DNA of 64,000 nt from Streptomyces sp. NBC_01260 (GCF_036226405.1 NZ_CP108464.1:1550001-1614000); one strand, 5' to 3'. Numbered from the stretch's first letter, positions 37,571 to 46,308 are shown. Numbers and translations are program-made. Notes: a model not told the origin generated them from the letters alone.

Positions 37571-38577
37571 CGGTAAACTCCCTGCTCGCCGAAGCGGTGG
37601 GCCAGCTTGTTGGCGGCGAGGATGAGGGCGAATCCGATGACGCCCTTCATCAGACCGGCGGCGGTGCTCATGCCCCAGTCGCCGTCCACGACTCCGTGGA
37701 AGTAGACATAGGTGTCCATGACTTCGGAGGCGTCCGGGCCGACGGCGTCACGCTGCAGGATGATCTGCTCGAAGCCGACCGAGAGAATGTCGCCGAGCCG
37801 CAGGATCAGCAGCATCAGGATCACCGGCCGGATGCCCGGCAGGGTGATGTGCCAGATCCTGCGGAGCCATCCGGCGCCGTCCATCGCGGCGGACTCGTAC
37901 TGCGCCATGTCGATCGAGGCGATGGACGCCAGGAAGATGATCGTGCCCCAGCCGCAGTCCTTCCAGATGGCCTGGGCGGTGATCAGCAGCTTGAAGGTGC
38001 CGGGGTCCGTCATCACGTTGCCGATGCTGACGCCGTGCTCCATCAGGAGCGTGGTGACCGAGCCGGCACCACCGAGCACCTGCTTGAACATCGCGACGAC
38101 GACGACCCAGGACAGGAAGTGCGGGAGGTACACGACGGTCTGGATGAACCGCTTGATCTTCTCGCTGATCAGCGAGTTGAGCAGCAGCGCCAGGGCGATC
38201 GGTGCGGGGAAGTACAGGACCAGCTGGATCGCGGTGATCTGGAGCGTGTTGGAGACCGCGCTCCAGAACTCGGGTTCGGCGACCAGCGCGGTGAAGTTCG
38301 CGAGGCCGACGAACGGGCTTTCCTTGAACCCCAGGAACGGCTGGTAGTCCTGGAAGGCGATGACGTTGCCCGCGAGCGGCAGGTAGAAGAACAGCGCGAA
38401 GAACAGGACACCCGGCAGACAGAGGAGCAGGAGCGCCCGGTCCCGCTTCAGACGGTGCCGGAGCGGCTGCCGTATTCGGTTCTTCCCGCGCTTCCTCCCG
38501 GCGGGCCGATCCGCGTCGTCCGGGTCGCGGGGCTGCGGCACAGGCGACCGCACATCTGTGACCGGCGCATTTGCCAT
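37567..38577 (-). CDS. Carbohydrate ABC transporter permease (LplB type)
   Basis: A 336-residue permease with six helices, including LLLLCLPGVLFFALFFYLPLAGN, and an EAA loop AAMDGAGWLRRIWHITLPG. Typical LplB proteins are about 310-330 residues; the extra N-terminal residues are charged (RKRGKNRIRQPLRHRL). The start ATG at 38577 has GGAGGT 10 nt upstream; a GTG 6 nt earlier is an alternative. First gene of the transporter operon, hence the 446-nt region upstream should carry the main promoter and operator. Confidence 0.92.
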   Translation of the reverse strand: MANAPVTDVRSPVPQPRDPDDADRPAGRKRGKNRIRQPLRHRLKRDRALLLLCLPGVLFFALFFYLPLAGNVIAFQDYQPFLGFKESPFVGLANFTALVAEPEFWSAVSNTLQITAIQLVLYFPAPIALALLLNSLISEKIKRFIQTVVYLPHFLSWVVVVAMFKQVLGGAGSVTTLLMEHGVSIGNVMTDPGTFKLLITAQAIWKDCGWGTIIFLASIASIDMAQYESAAMDGAGWLRRIWHITLPGIRPVILMLLILRLGDILSVGFEQIILQRDAVGPDASEVMDTYVYFHGVVDGDWGMSTAAGLMKGVIGFALILAANKLAHRFGEQGVYR

Positions 38578-39023
38578 CGTCACAGGCACCTCCAGGGCTG
38601 ATGAAGCGAGAGAACGTCCCGCATACGTGAAGGCGGCGCGCACCCCGGAAGGGCGTGCGGCCACTGCTCCTGCGCGGCGACAGGCACATAGTTCACGACA
38701 GCGCACCCGAATGGCAAGAGTTGTTCATTTCACGGAGGTAACGAACATCTATCGACAGGTAAAAGTCACAGCATGCAGCGCCCCAGCACGCCCAAGGGAT
38801 CGAAATATGCACAGAAGACACACAGTGCGACCTCGAAGTGACCACCATCGCTGCTGCCGAACCGTCAGAATCGGCCACAGGATGCTTGGTTGTGATTGAT
38901 CATGCACGATCCAGCGCATATTCCAGCATGCCGGAACGCGGCCCAGGGCACACAGAACGGCGGGCCGCCACACCCTTCGGGTGGGACGGCCCGCCGTTCG
39001 GACAGCTCAGGCGGCTCGACAGT
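38578..39023. other. Intergenic region (446 nt) with transporter promoter and deoR terminator
   Basis: Less GC-rich than the genes around it. It must carry the transporter promoter. Candidate regulator sites are a TGTTC...GAACA dyad around 38720-38750 and an ATGCTTG at 38882-38888 that matches the repeated unit in front of the SIS gene. The end next to deoR holds a hairpin (38955-38999). No gene seen. Confidence 0.5.
38955..38999 (-). terminator. Terminator downstream of the DeoR-type gene
   Basis: GAACGGCGGGCC (38955-38966) pairs perfectly with GGCCCGCCGTTC (38988-38999); an inner ACCC-TTCG-GGT tetraloop stem closes the hairpin. Confidence 0.85.
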
Positions 39024-39824
39024 TCAGACAGCGATGACCGTGACGCCGGCCTCGGTGAAGCGGGCGGTCGCCTCCGGCGTGATCCCCTTGTCGGTGACCA
39101 GGAAGTCGACCATCCCGAGGTCGAAGACCCGGGCGAAGGCCCGCTTGCCGATCTTCGAGGAGTCGGCCGCCACCACCACCCGCTGGGCCTGCTGGGCGAG
39201 CAGCCGGTTGATGCTGGCCTCGCCCTCGTGGTGGACGTACGCACCGCGTTCGGTGTCGATGGCATTGACGCCGAGCACGGCGACATCCAGCGTGATCTCG
39301 CCCAGTACACCACTGGCCAACGGGCCCGTCAGCTCGTACGACTGGGGCCTGGCCACCCCGCCGGTCACCACGATCTTGATCTGCGGCCGGATCACCAGCT
39401 CGTTGGCGATGTTGAGGGCATTGGTGACCACCGTCAGGGTCGGCTGGCCGGCCACCCCCGCGGCGCCGTCCCCCACCAGGTCGGATCGCACGGCGAGCGA
39501 ACGGGCCACCTCGGTGATGGTGGTGCCGCCGGTCAGCCCCACCACTTCGCCGACCGCGACCAGTTCGGCGACGGCGCGGCCGATGGCCTGCTTCTCCGGG
39601 GCGTTGCGCCCCGTCTTGTAGCGCAGCGCCAGCTCGTAACTGACACCGTGCGCGACCGCGCCGCCCCGCGTGCGGGTGAGCAGTTGCTGCTCGGCAAGCT
39701 GGTCCAGATCGCGGCGGATGGTCGCGGCCGAGACATCCAGTGTCCTGGCGGCGTCCTCGACGTCCACCCGGCCATGCTTACCGACGAGCTCCAGCAGTGC
39801 GTTCCACCGGGAATCCCTGGACAC
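39024..39824 (-). CDS. DeoR/GlpR family transcriptional regulator
   Basis: A 266-residue DeoR regulator. The N-terminal HTH is SRWNALLELVGKHGRVDVEDAARTLDVSAATIRRDLDQLAEQ; the C-terminal DeoR sensor domain has VGLTGGTTITEVAR and ADSSKIGKRAF (phosphosugar-binding features). GTG start. DeoR proteins usually repress sugar genes and are released by a phosphorylated sugar. It is divergent from the SIS/hydrolase operon, with 185 nt between them carrying a direct repeat, and close to the transporter operon. Likely the local sugar-responsive repressor. Confidence 0.9.
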   Translation of the reverse strand: MSRDSRWNALLELVGKHGRVDVEDAARTLDVSAATIRRDLDQLAEQQLLTRTRGGAVAHGVSYELALRYKTGRNAPEKQAIGRAVAELVAVGEVVGLTGGTTITEVARSLAVRSDLVGDGAAGVAGQPTLTVVTNALNIANELVIRPQIKIVVTGGVARPQSYELTGPLASGVLGEITLDVAVLGVNAIDTERGAYVHHEGEASINRLLAQQAQRVVVAADSSKIGKRAFARVFDLGMVDFLVTDKGITPEATARFTEAGVTVIAV

Positions 39825-39936
39825 GTGAACTCTCCTTACCGGCCCGGCCTACGGGCACCCATCCCCTTGGGCGCGATCACCGGACTCGCGCAAGCGTCGC
39901 ACAAGGCCCTGGCGAGTCAAATCGCCTGCAAGGAAA

Positions 39937-39953
39937 ATGCTTGATAATGCTTG
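39937..39953. promoter_or_regulatory. Direct repeat ATGCTTG-N3-ATGCTTG, candidate DeoR operator
   Basis: ATGCTTG at 39937-39943 and 39947-39953, 10 bp (one helical turn) apart, in the divergent promoter region of deoR and the SIS gene. A third ATGCTTG lies at 38882 in front of the transporter. The spacing fits a dimeric or tetrameric repressor. Confidence 0.5.
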
Positions 39954-40009
39954 CACATCCCGTATACCGTGCGTTAACGAGCATCCCATCACCAGTACGG
40001 AGTGCAAAA

Positions 40010-40894
40010 GTGTCATTTGTCGAGATCGAGACAGCCAGCCAGCCGGACTGCTGGCGCCGTGCCGCGGATCTGGCGCAGAGCCAGGCGGCCGTACTGCCCG
40101 CGACCGGCGAGCGCATCGCCGTGGTCGGCTGCGGCACCTCGTTCTACATGGCTCAGGCATACGCCTCGCTCCGTGAGGAGTCCGGGCAGGGCGAGTCCGA
40201 TGCCTTCGCCGCCTCGGAGTTCCCGTTCGGCCGCCGCTACGACCGGGTCGTCGCCCTCACCCGTTCCGGCACCACGACCGAGGTACTCGAACTCCTCGAC
40301 CGGCTGCGCGGCACCACCCCGACGGTGGCCATCACCGCCGACCCGGAGACCCCGGTGATGACGTCCGCGGACGCGGTCGTGGTCCTCGACTTCGCCGACG
40401 AGCAGTCCGTCGTGCAGACCCGGTTCGCCACCACCCTGCTGACCCTGCTCCGCGCCCACCTCGGTCTGCACACCGACGCCGTGGTCCGCGACGCGGAGAC
40501 CGCGCTGGCCGAGCCGCTGCCCGAAGAGCTGCTGGACTGCACCCAGTTCACCTTCCTCGGCCGCGGCTGGACCGCCGGTCTCGCCAACGAGGCCGCGCTG
40601 AAGATGAAGGAGGCTTCGCTGTCCTGGACGGAGGCGTACGCCGCGATGGAGTACCGCCACGGCCCCATCAGCATCGCCACCACCGGAACCGCCACCTGGA
40701 TGTTCGGCACCGCCCCCGAGGGCCTGCGGGAGCAGGTCCGGGCGACCGGCGCCCGCTGGGTGGAGAGCGGACTGGACCCGCTGGCCGAGCTGGTCCGCGT
40801 CCAGCGCCTGGCCATCGCCCGCGCCGCCGCCCGCGGCCTGGACCCGGACAGCCCGCGCCACCTGACCCGTTCCGTGGTGCTGGCCGACGCCTGA
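40010..40894 (+). CDS. SIS-domain sugar isomerase/deaminase (GlmS-C/AgaS type)
   Basis: A 294-residue two-SIS-domain protein. Domain 1 has VVGCGTSFYMAQAYASL and VVALTRSGTTTEVLELL; domain 2 has FTFLGRGWTAGLANEAALKMKEAS and YAAMEYRHGP, the block found in GlmS isomerase and AgaS. It should isomerise or deaminate a phosphorylated ketose or amino sugar, which would suit an amino-sugar uptake system. GTG at 40010 follows a GGAG by 8 nt. 4 nt separate it from the next gene, so they form an operon. It has no glutaminase domain, so it is not GlmS. Confidence 0.88.
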   Translation: MSFVEIETASQPDCWRRAADLAQSQAAVLPATGERIAVVGCGTSFYMAQAYASLREESGQGESDAFAASEFPFGRRYDRVVALTRSGTTTEVLELLDRLRGTTPTVAITADPETPVMTSADAVVVLDFADEQSVVQTRFATTLLTLLRAHLGLHTDAVVRDAETALAEPLPEELLDCTQFTFLGRGWTAGLANEAALKMKEASLSWTEAYAAMEYRHGPISIATTGTATWMFGTAPEGLREQVRATGARWVESGLDPLAELVRVQRLAIARAAARGLDPDSPRHLTRSVVLADA

Positions 40895-40898
40895 GCCC

Positions 40899-41816
40899 GT
40901 GCCGGACATCGTCGAGAGCAGCGTGCACGCCGGACCGGGTGCCGGCGCGGATGCCTGGACGGGCTTCCGCGCCGCACCCGCGCACGGCAGCGCCGTCGGG
41001 GTGCTCGTGCTCTCCGGGTCCAGCGGGCGGATCGAGGAGGAGCGGTGCCGGCTGCTGGCCCGGGAGGGCATGACCGCCCTCTCGATCCGCTGGTTCGGCG
41101 GCCCTGAGCAGCCACCGGGCATCTGCGAAGTCCCGCTGGAGACCTTCGTGTCCGCGCTCGACCGGCTCCGCGCCGAGGGAGTCCGCCGCATCGGCGTCCT
41201 GGGGGTCTCCAAGGGGGCCGAGGCCGCGCTGCACCTGTCCGTCCTCCAGCCCGGCATCGACGCCGTGGTGGCGCTCTCCCCCACCTCCCTGACCTGGGCG
41301 AACGTCGGCCCCGGCCGGGACGGTCTGACGGAGCCTCACCGGTCCTCCTGGACCTGGCAGGGGCAGCCGTTGCCGTTCGTCCCCTACGACTCCACCTGGA
41401 CGGCGTCCGAGCCCGAGGGCACCCCGGTCTCGGTCCTCGGCTGGTACGAACAGAGCCTGAGGACCTATCCCGGCCGGATCCCCGCCGCGGCCATCCCGGT
41501 GGAGCGGTCCGCCGCCGAACTCGTACTGGTGGCGGGCGGGGACGATCTGATGTGGCCCTCGCTGCGGTACGCCGAGGAGCTGGCCGCCCGGCGCCGGGCG
41601 GCCGGCCTCCCCGTCCGGCTGGTCACCCGCGCCGGAGCGGGACACCGGCCGCGGCTGCCCGGCGAGGGCGCCGCGCCCGCGTCCGGCACCTTCCGGCACG
41701 GGGGTTCACCAGCAGCCGACGCGGCGCTCGGAGGGGCCGCCTGGCCACATGTGCTCAACGCGCTTCTCGGCGCGGGTCCGGCCGCGTCGGCTGCCGGTCA
41801 GGATTCCTCGAAGTAG
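40899..41816 (+). CDS. BAAT/acyl-CoA thioester hydrolase-type alpha/beta hydrolase
   Basis: A 305-residue alpha/beta hydrolase with the C-terminal fold of bile-acid-CoA:amino-acid acyltransferases and acyl-CoA thioesterases. The nucleophile is in GVSKGAEAAL (elbow; not Cys), an acid in VAGGDDLMWPS, and His in GAGHRPRLPG. There is no N-terminal immunoglobulin-like domain. GTG start 4 nt after the SIS gene. Its 3' end overlaps the convergent acidic-protein gene by 19 bp. Its role in sugar catabolism is unclear; deacylation of an acylated sugar is only a guess. Confidence 0.8.
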   Translation: MPDIVESSVHAGPGAGADAWTGFRAAPAHGSAVGVLVLSGSSGRIEEERCRLLAREGMTALSIRWFGGPEQPPGICEVPLETFVSALDRLRAEGVRRIGVLGVSKGAEAALHLSVLQPGIDAVVALSPTSLTWANVGPGRDGLTEPHRSSWTWQGQPLPFVPYDSTWTASEPEGTPVSVLGWYEQSLRTYPGRIPAAAIPVERSAAELVLVAGGDDLMWPSLRYAEELAARRRAAGLPVRLVTRAGAGHRPRLPGEGAAPASGTFRHGGSPAADAALGGAAWPHVLNALLGAGPAASAAGQDSSK

Positions 41817-42352
41817 GCGTCCAGGACGGCGTCGAAGCCTTCCGTCCACTCCTTGAGGCTGCTCCTGGCCGCCGCCTCGACCTCGGCGTTGAACCACCGC
41901 ATGGTCGACATGTGGACCGTGATCGTGAACCGGCGGCCGAACCGGGCCGGCTTCAGTTCCACCGCCCCGATCTCGTCCCAGCGGAAGTCGGCCTCCTGGT
42001 CGTCCAGCGTGAACCGGATGCCCTCACGGTCCGCGGTGATCGAACCGCGGCGGTCGCTCACCTCGAACGCGGGACCGTCCTCGCCCTTGTTCTCCTTCTC
42101 GTCCTCCTCGTCGTCCGCCGCCTTGCTGACGACCTCGCCGTCGGGCTCCACGTCCTGTGACACGGCCTCCGCCGCGGCACCGTCGGGCGCGGCATCGTCG
42201 GACACGGCGTCCTCGGGTGCCGGCTCCTCGGTCCGCTCCGGCTCCTCGTCCACCTTTCCGGTGGCTCGGGGGGTCGTGAGACCAGGGATGTACGCCGGGT
42301 CTGTCCCTGCGGCGTACGCGGGCTGAGTGTTCGGATCTATGCGCTGCTCCAC
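41798..42352 (-). CDS. Acidic conserved hypothetical protein
   Basis: A 184-residue protein. The first 100 residues are a disordered acidic stretch (many Glu/Asp/Ala, with DDEEDEKENKGEDG). The remaining 85 residues form a compact domain of strands (RRGSITADREGIRFTLDDQEADFRWDEIG) typical of small PH-like conserved domains of actinomycetes. It has no transmembrane segment or signal peptide. It overlaps the convergent hydrolase gene by 19 bp, unusual for convergent genes. The function is not known. Confidence 0.7.
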   Translation of the reverse strand: MEQRIDPNTQPAYAAGTDPAYIPGLTTPRATGKVDEEPERTEEPAPEDAVSDDAAPDGAAAEAVSQDVEPDGEVVSKAADDEEDEKENKGEDGPAFEVSDRRGSITADREGIRFTLDDQEADFRWDEIGAVELKPARFGRRFTITVHMSTMRWFNAEVEAAARSSLKEWTEGFDAVLDAYFEES

Positions 42353-42400
42353 GGCGGGCAGTATGGCCGACGAACCTGTACGGGGCCAGTGAGCCCGTGT

Positions 42401-42703
42401 TCACCCGCCCTCGCTCGCGCCCTCGGAAGGGGAGGAACGGCACGGGTCGGACCCGCCGGCCCGGTCCGCCCCGCCCTCCGGCGGATTCCCCGGGTCGGTG
42501 CCGGGGTCCGTGCCCGGGCCGGTGCCGCCGCCGTCGCCGTCCGAGGAGTCGCCGTTGCCGCTGGGCGCGCCCAGGTACAGGACGGAGTTCTTGTTCGGAT
42601 CGACGGCGAGGCGCTCCCCCATGCCGCGCCCCGGCATATTGCCGCCGAGCTTGAACGGGAGCGTGCTCGCCTTCCAGCCGGCGCCCCGGTCCGAGGAGCG
42701 CAG
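42401..42703 (-). pseudogene. Remnant of a GH74 xyloglucanase-type gene
   Basis: About 100 residues remain. LRSSDRGAGWKASTLPFKLGG followed by NMPGRGMGERLAVDPNKNSV and LYLGAPSGN match the N-terminal beta-propeller of GH74 endoglucanases. It then switches at once to a Gly/Asp/Pro/Thr linker (GTGPGTDPGTDPGN) like the one before a carbohydrate-binding module, and stops. The start, most of the propeller and the binding module are missing, and the frame is closed 5' by a stop at about 42722. This looks like an internal deletion plus 5' loss. An ATG-started piece (42637) could still be translated, but no function is expected. Confidence 0.72.
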
Positions 42704-42789
42704 ACACCTCAGGCAGTCAACGTGTCAAGCTGCGGCCCTCAGCCCGCTGTGTAGCCTGTCGATCTGTTCGAACGGGATGAGGGTGAGAC

Positions 42790-43341
42790 GTGGAGACGCT
42801 GGTGGAGGGGGCCGTCGAGGAGGCGCTTCGCGACGGGCGCGGCGAAGCGGTCCGCCTGTATGTCGCCGCCTGTGCGGAACGCATGGCGCCGCTGTTCGTC
42901 GGCCTGCGGGCGGGCGTACCGGGGCGGGAAGCCGACCTGGACCTCTATGTGGAGTCCGTGAGCGGTCTTTGGCTTGCCGACAAGCCACTCGCCGACGCCG
43001 CCGAGCGAGTGCGCTGGCTGGAGCGGTTTCCGGAGCTCCAGCCGGACGAGGAGGGGATCACCGGTGTCGCCGACACCTACGCGTTCTTCGCCGCCCTCTG
43101 CCTGCGCTATGCCCTGCTGGCCCACAACTCGGGCAACGCTGATGACGCGGTATCCTGCGGCCATGCGGCACTCACCGCGATGGGCATGCTGGACCAGAAT
43201 GTGGCAGGTGCCGGCCTTCTGGCCGACGAACAACGGCTCCAGTCCCTCTCGCTGAGCGGTGACGCCGCAGGTCTGTGGGACGCGAGCGTCACGGCAGGGC
43301 GAGAGAGGCTCCGTGCCGTGGTGGGTCGCCTGCCTCGGTAG
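42790..43341 (+). CDS. Hypothetical protein
   Basis: A 183-residue helical protein (METLVEGAVEEALRDGRGEAV...), with a possible repeat of helix-turn-helix units similar to small TPR-like proteins; no membrane or signal sequence. GTG start with GAGGG upstream. It has Streptomyces-like codon use, so it is probably real. It sits between a GH74 scar and transposase remnants, in accessory DNA. No family recognised; a regulatory or immunity role cannot be ruled out or supported. Confidence 0.6.
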   Translation: METLVEGAVEEALRDGRGEAVRLYVAACAERMAPLFVGLRAGVPGREADLDLYVESVSGLWLADKPLADAAERVRWLERFPELQPDEEGITGVADTYAFFAALCLRYALLAHNSGNADDAVSCGHAALTAMGMLDQNVAGAGLLADEQRLQSLSLSGDAAGLWDASVTAGRERLRAVVGRLPR

Positions 43342-43380
43342 GCGTCCTCCTGATCGCTGCCTGTGCGATGCGGCCTCTGA

Positions 43381-43808
43381 TTACGCGGCCGCTGTGACCA
43401 CTTCGTCGGGCGGAGTTGGGAAGGCCAATGCCTCGTCATATCGCTCACTCTGCTGGAGGCAGTGGTCGAGCTGGCCGAGCATGCGGTTGAAGAGGTTGCG
43501 CTGTGCGGCGGCGTGTCAGTCGCGTGGTCGTCTCGCCGACGTCGGTAGTGGGACTTGGCGCCGGGTGACGCGGTGATGGAGGCGAAGGCCCAGAGATAGC
43601 CGGCGTGGTTGAGCCGGTCGTTCTTAACCCAACGCCTGGTGATGCTGGACTTCTTGCCGGAGGCCCTGGTGATGGGCGAGGCACCGGCGTACGCCTTCAG
43701 ACCGCGGGCGTCGGCGAAGCGGGACTTGTCGTCTCCGATCTCGGCGAGCACCCGGGCGCCGAGCTGAACGCCGAGACGGTGAAACCGAGCATCGCCCGGG
43801 CAGGGCAA
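43381..43808 (-). pseudogene. IS110-family transposase, C-terminal remnant with frameshift
   Basis: FHRLGVQLGARVLAEIGDD, SRFADARGLKAYAGASPITR and RWVKNDRLNHAGYLWAFAS are the transposase IS116/IS110/IS902 C-terminal domain. The frame is lost just after HYRRRRDD; the downstream piece AAAQRNLFNRMLGQLDHCLQ continues in another frame to a stop at 43381. The N-terminal DEDD domain is absent. Not functional. Its 5' side abuts an IS982-type fragment. Confidence 0.78.
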
Positions 43809-43926
43809 GCGTGACCAGCTCGGAGTCCGTCAACCGTGTTGGACGGCCCAGCCATCGGTCCCCTCCGACCACGTCATCGGTCTTCAGGTAAAGCGCTGTC
43901 AGCAGGGCGTCCAGGTTGTTCGTCAC
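43806..43926 (-). pseudogene. IS982-family transposase, N-terminal fragment
   Basis: MTNNLDALLTALYLKTDD followed by GRPTRLTDSELVTLAL is the N terminus of IS982-type transposases. It starts at an ATG at 43926 and ends after about 40 residues, directly joined to the IS110 remnant. Everything downstream (DDE domain) is missing. The junction implies one element inserted into, or recombined with, the other and both then decayed. Confidence 0.7.
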
Positions 43927-44051
43927 ACAACGATCTTGGACGCCCTGTCTGCCCTCCCGGACACACCGCCAGCATTCGGATTACCTCGACGAGAGCGACG
44001 TCCCCCAAGTCGAGCCGACTGCGCCCAAGCGCCCGTGGCAGGGTGGACGAA

Positions 44052-44693
44052 ATGACAACGAACCACGATCACTCATCCCATCTCCACCTCACACCGTGGC
44101 TGGACACCGCCCCGGCCCACGGCGATCTCATTGCGGCGAAGGCGCTCGTCTACGACCCCTGCGGGTTCACCTGTTCGCAGCCAGTGCCCGAAGCCGAGGG
44201 TGCCGCTTACGCCGCCCACGAGTTCACCCTTGACGGCCTCTCCATCCGGTTCCGCGCAGCCAGGACGACCCCCACCAAGGTCGGCCAATTCGCCACCGTC
44301 TGGAAGAGGTCCCCGACCGGGCCCATCCAGCCCTTCGACGCCATGGACCCCGTCGACCTCTTCACCATCAGCACCCGCGACCATCACCACTTCGGCCAGT
44401 TCGTCTTTCCCATGGACGCGCTCCGCCAGCACGGTGTCGTATCAGCAAACGGTTCCGGTGGGAAACGAGCCTTCCGCGTCTACCCGCCCTGGGTGACCAC
44501 CACCAACCGCCAGGCCAGCAGTACGCAGGCGTGGCAGTTGGACTTCTTCCTGCACCTGCCTCAGGACGGGCCTGTCGACCTGGACCGCGCCCGAGAGCTC
44601 TACCACCCGCGGCATGGCGCGGGCACAACCACAAGACCGGCCGTCCCAGCGCGCGATCGCTGCTCACCTACGGCCGCTGATCATTCGGAATGA
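44052..44693 (+). CDS. MepB family protein
   Basis: A 213-residue protein. The MepB core is clear: TPTKVGQFATVWKRS, GPIQPFDAMDPVDLF, HHFGQFVFPMDALRQHGV, GKRAFRVYPPWV and QAWQLDFFLHL. MepB was first named in the staphylococcal mepRAB operon and has no proven activity; it has a nuclease-like/PD-(D/E)XK-like look in some analyses, so function is open. ATG at 44052 gives MTTNHDHSS; the frame is open upstream but that part overlaps IS scars. The last 30 residues after GAGTTTRP are non-conserved. Confidence 0.83.
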   Translation: MTTNHDHSSHLHLTPWLDTAPAHGDLIAAKALVYDPCGFTCSQPVPEAEGAAYAAHEFTLDGLSIRFRAARTTPTKVGQFATVWKRSPTGPIQPFDAMDPVDLFTISTRDHHHFGQFVFPMDALRQHGVVSANGSGGKRAFRVYPPWVTTTNRQASSTQAWQLDFFLHLPQDGPVDLDRARELYHPRHGAGTTTRPAVPARDRCSPTAADHSE

Positions 44694-45012
44694 CTCGTCC
44701 AGAAGCGGCTGCCGCTTGATGGTCGGCGAGCACGTCAGGTTGCCGGCCGATCGGCGTGATTCGTGCAGCCCGGTTCAGCCTCGGCGCTTGCCTGGCCGAC
44801 GAGTCAGGACTCGTCGGCCTGGGCAAGGATCGCCTCGATGCAGGCTGCGGCCTGCCTCCAGACGGTGAGGAACTCTCCTGGCCCAGGGCTTGGAGCAGGG
44901 GCCGTTCGGGAATCGGACGGCGTCGGCCTTCCCCGGCGCGCCATGAACGGCCCCCTGCCACCGTGTCCATGGATGGTCCCAGCACCTCACCACGGGCCAT
45001 CGACCGTCGGCG
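44694..45012. other. Intergenic/degenerate region (319 nt)
   Basis: No convincing gene. A 46-codon minus-strand frame (44944 to 44804), ending EFLTVWRQAAACIEAILAQA followed by DES, reads like the C terminus of a real protein, so this may be the tail of a decayed gene. Left unannotated. Confidence 0.4.
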
Positions 45013-45447
45013 TCAACGGTCCCGAATGCACCACCACCAGCGCCCCGCCGTCCACTCGCTCACCCAGCCTGGATTCGGAAGAGTACGGCGTTCGAACTCC
45101 ATGTCGATCCTGTCCACCAAGCGACCCAGATCTGCTCGGGCTCCTCCGGGCAGACGCCGTAGCGCCACGTCCAGGTCGTCTCGGCCATCCTCGATCTCGA
45201 TACCGGGACTCTCGGCGGGGCCAGTCAGATATCGTCCCGGCTGCCCAAAAGCCCACTCGAAGCGGTCAGGAGCATCGGCAACCGCGTCCGGCCAGAGGTA
45301 CTCGGCCTCAACGCGCCGCACGGCTGCGCGAGTTCGAGCAGATACGCGCGGTATTCGACGGACCGGCATGTGCTCGGGCGGCCGCCACCGCTCGGCGCGG
45401 ACGGCGTTCGGGCGCCTACGCGGCAAAGCCCTTCGAATGAGAACCAT
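45013..45447 (-). CDS. Hypothetical protein
   Basis: A 144-residue protein; the core (AAVRRVEAEYLWPDAVADAP, FEWAFGQPGRYLTGPAESPG, IEIEDGRDDLDVALRRLP) reads as a true, amphipathic coding sequence, unlike the opposite frames. Start uncertain: ATG at 45447 gives a basic N terminus (MVLIRRALPRRRP); a second ATG lies at 45369. No known family recognised; small soluble protein. Neighbours are scars and a GNAT enzyme, so no context. Confidence 0.55.
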   Translation of the reverse strand: MVLIRRALPRRRPNAVRAERWRPPEHMPVRRIPRVSARTRAAVRRVEAEYLWPDAVADAPDRFEWAFGQPGRYLTGPAESPGIEIEDGRDDLDVALRRLPGGARADLGRLVDRIDMEFERRTLPNPGWVSEWTAGRWWWCIRDR

Positions 45448-45621
45448 GTCGGCATTCTGCCGCGGCCCGCGCCCTCGGGGAGGGCAGGCGGACTCGGCCC
45501 CGTTCATCAGGGTCCCCGGCTGAGTCCGACAATCCATTGAGAGCAACTGGCAGTGGTGCGTGGCACGTTCCCGGCCACCCGCTGCGACTCCTGCCCGGCG
45601 GCGTGAGATAGGTTGCCCGCC

Positions 45622-46170
45622 ATGACTGAGCTCGGACCCGACGCCTGGCCACCTGCCCCGATAAGGACCGAGCGGCTCGTGCTCCGTGAGCCCGAGGCCC
45701 GGGACCGTGCGGCGATCATCGAGCTGTTCACCTCGCCGGAGGTGGGCACCTACATCGGTGGCCATCGGCCGCGTGACGCGTTCGAGCGCACGTTGCCTGA
45801 GACGCCCGGGCGGCGCCCCGGCCTCTTCGTGATCGAGCTCGACGGAGCGATGATCGGCACCATCGAGCTCAACCGGCGCGCCCCGGAGCATCGGAGCCGC
45901 GTCCGCCCGGACGCCGGGGAGGCCGAACTCGGCTACCTGCTCCTGCCGCGGGCATGGGGACACGGGTACGCCGCCGAGGCGTGCGCGGCGGCGCTCGGCT
46001 GGTACGCCGACGCGATGCCCGGAGAGCCGGTGGTGCTCTGCACCCAGACCGCCAACGACCGCTCGATGCGCCTCGCGGCGAAGCTGGGGTTCACCGAGGT
46101 GCAACGGTACGAGGACTGGGGCGCCGAACAGTGGTTGGGCGTGTGGTCCCCGGTCACGCCGTCCGGTTGA
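45622..46170 (+). CDS. GNAT family N-acetyltransferase (RimJ/RimL type)
   Basis: A 182-residue GNAT enzyme starting MTELGPDAWPPAPIRTERLVLREPEARD, the RimJ/RimL-like N terminus (TERLVLR). The acetyl-CoA loop is LPRAWGHGYAAEAC (near residue 115), and the C-terminal block QTANDRSMRLAAKLGFTEVQRYE is typical of this subgroup. It transfers acetyl to an amino group, of a protein N terminus or small amine; target unknown. A TTG at 45613 is an alternative start. No operon partner. Confidence 0.87.
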   Translation: MTELGPDAWPPAPIRTERLVLREPEARDRAAIIELFTSPEVGTYIGGHRPRDAFERTLPETPGRRPGLFVIELDGAMIGTIELNRRAPEHRSRVRPDAGEAELGYLLLPRAWGHGYAAEACAAALGWYADAMPGEPVVLCTQTANDRSMRLAAKLGFTEVQRYEDWGAEQWLGVWSPVTPSG

Positions 46171-46308
46171 GCTTGTGCTGTCGGGCCCGCTCCGCTGCCC
46201 GTCGGCCGGAGCTCTCACCGCGCGCTGAGTCATTCGACCGGCGCGAGCAACCGCGCCGCAGCAGGAGCCGCGCGGGCAGGGATTTCGCGGTGCGCGCGGT
46301 CGTCTCGG

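Noticed and set aside
44804..44944. 46-codon minus-strand ORF
   Set aside because: Protein-like C terminus but too short, no start region or homologue recognised; listed only in the intergenic note.
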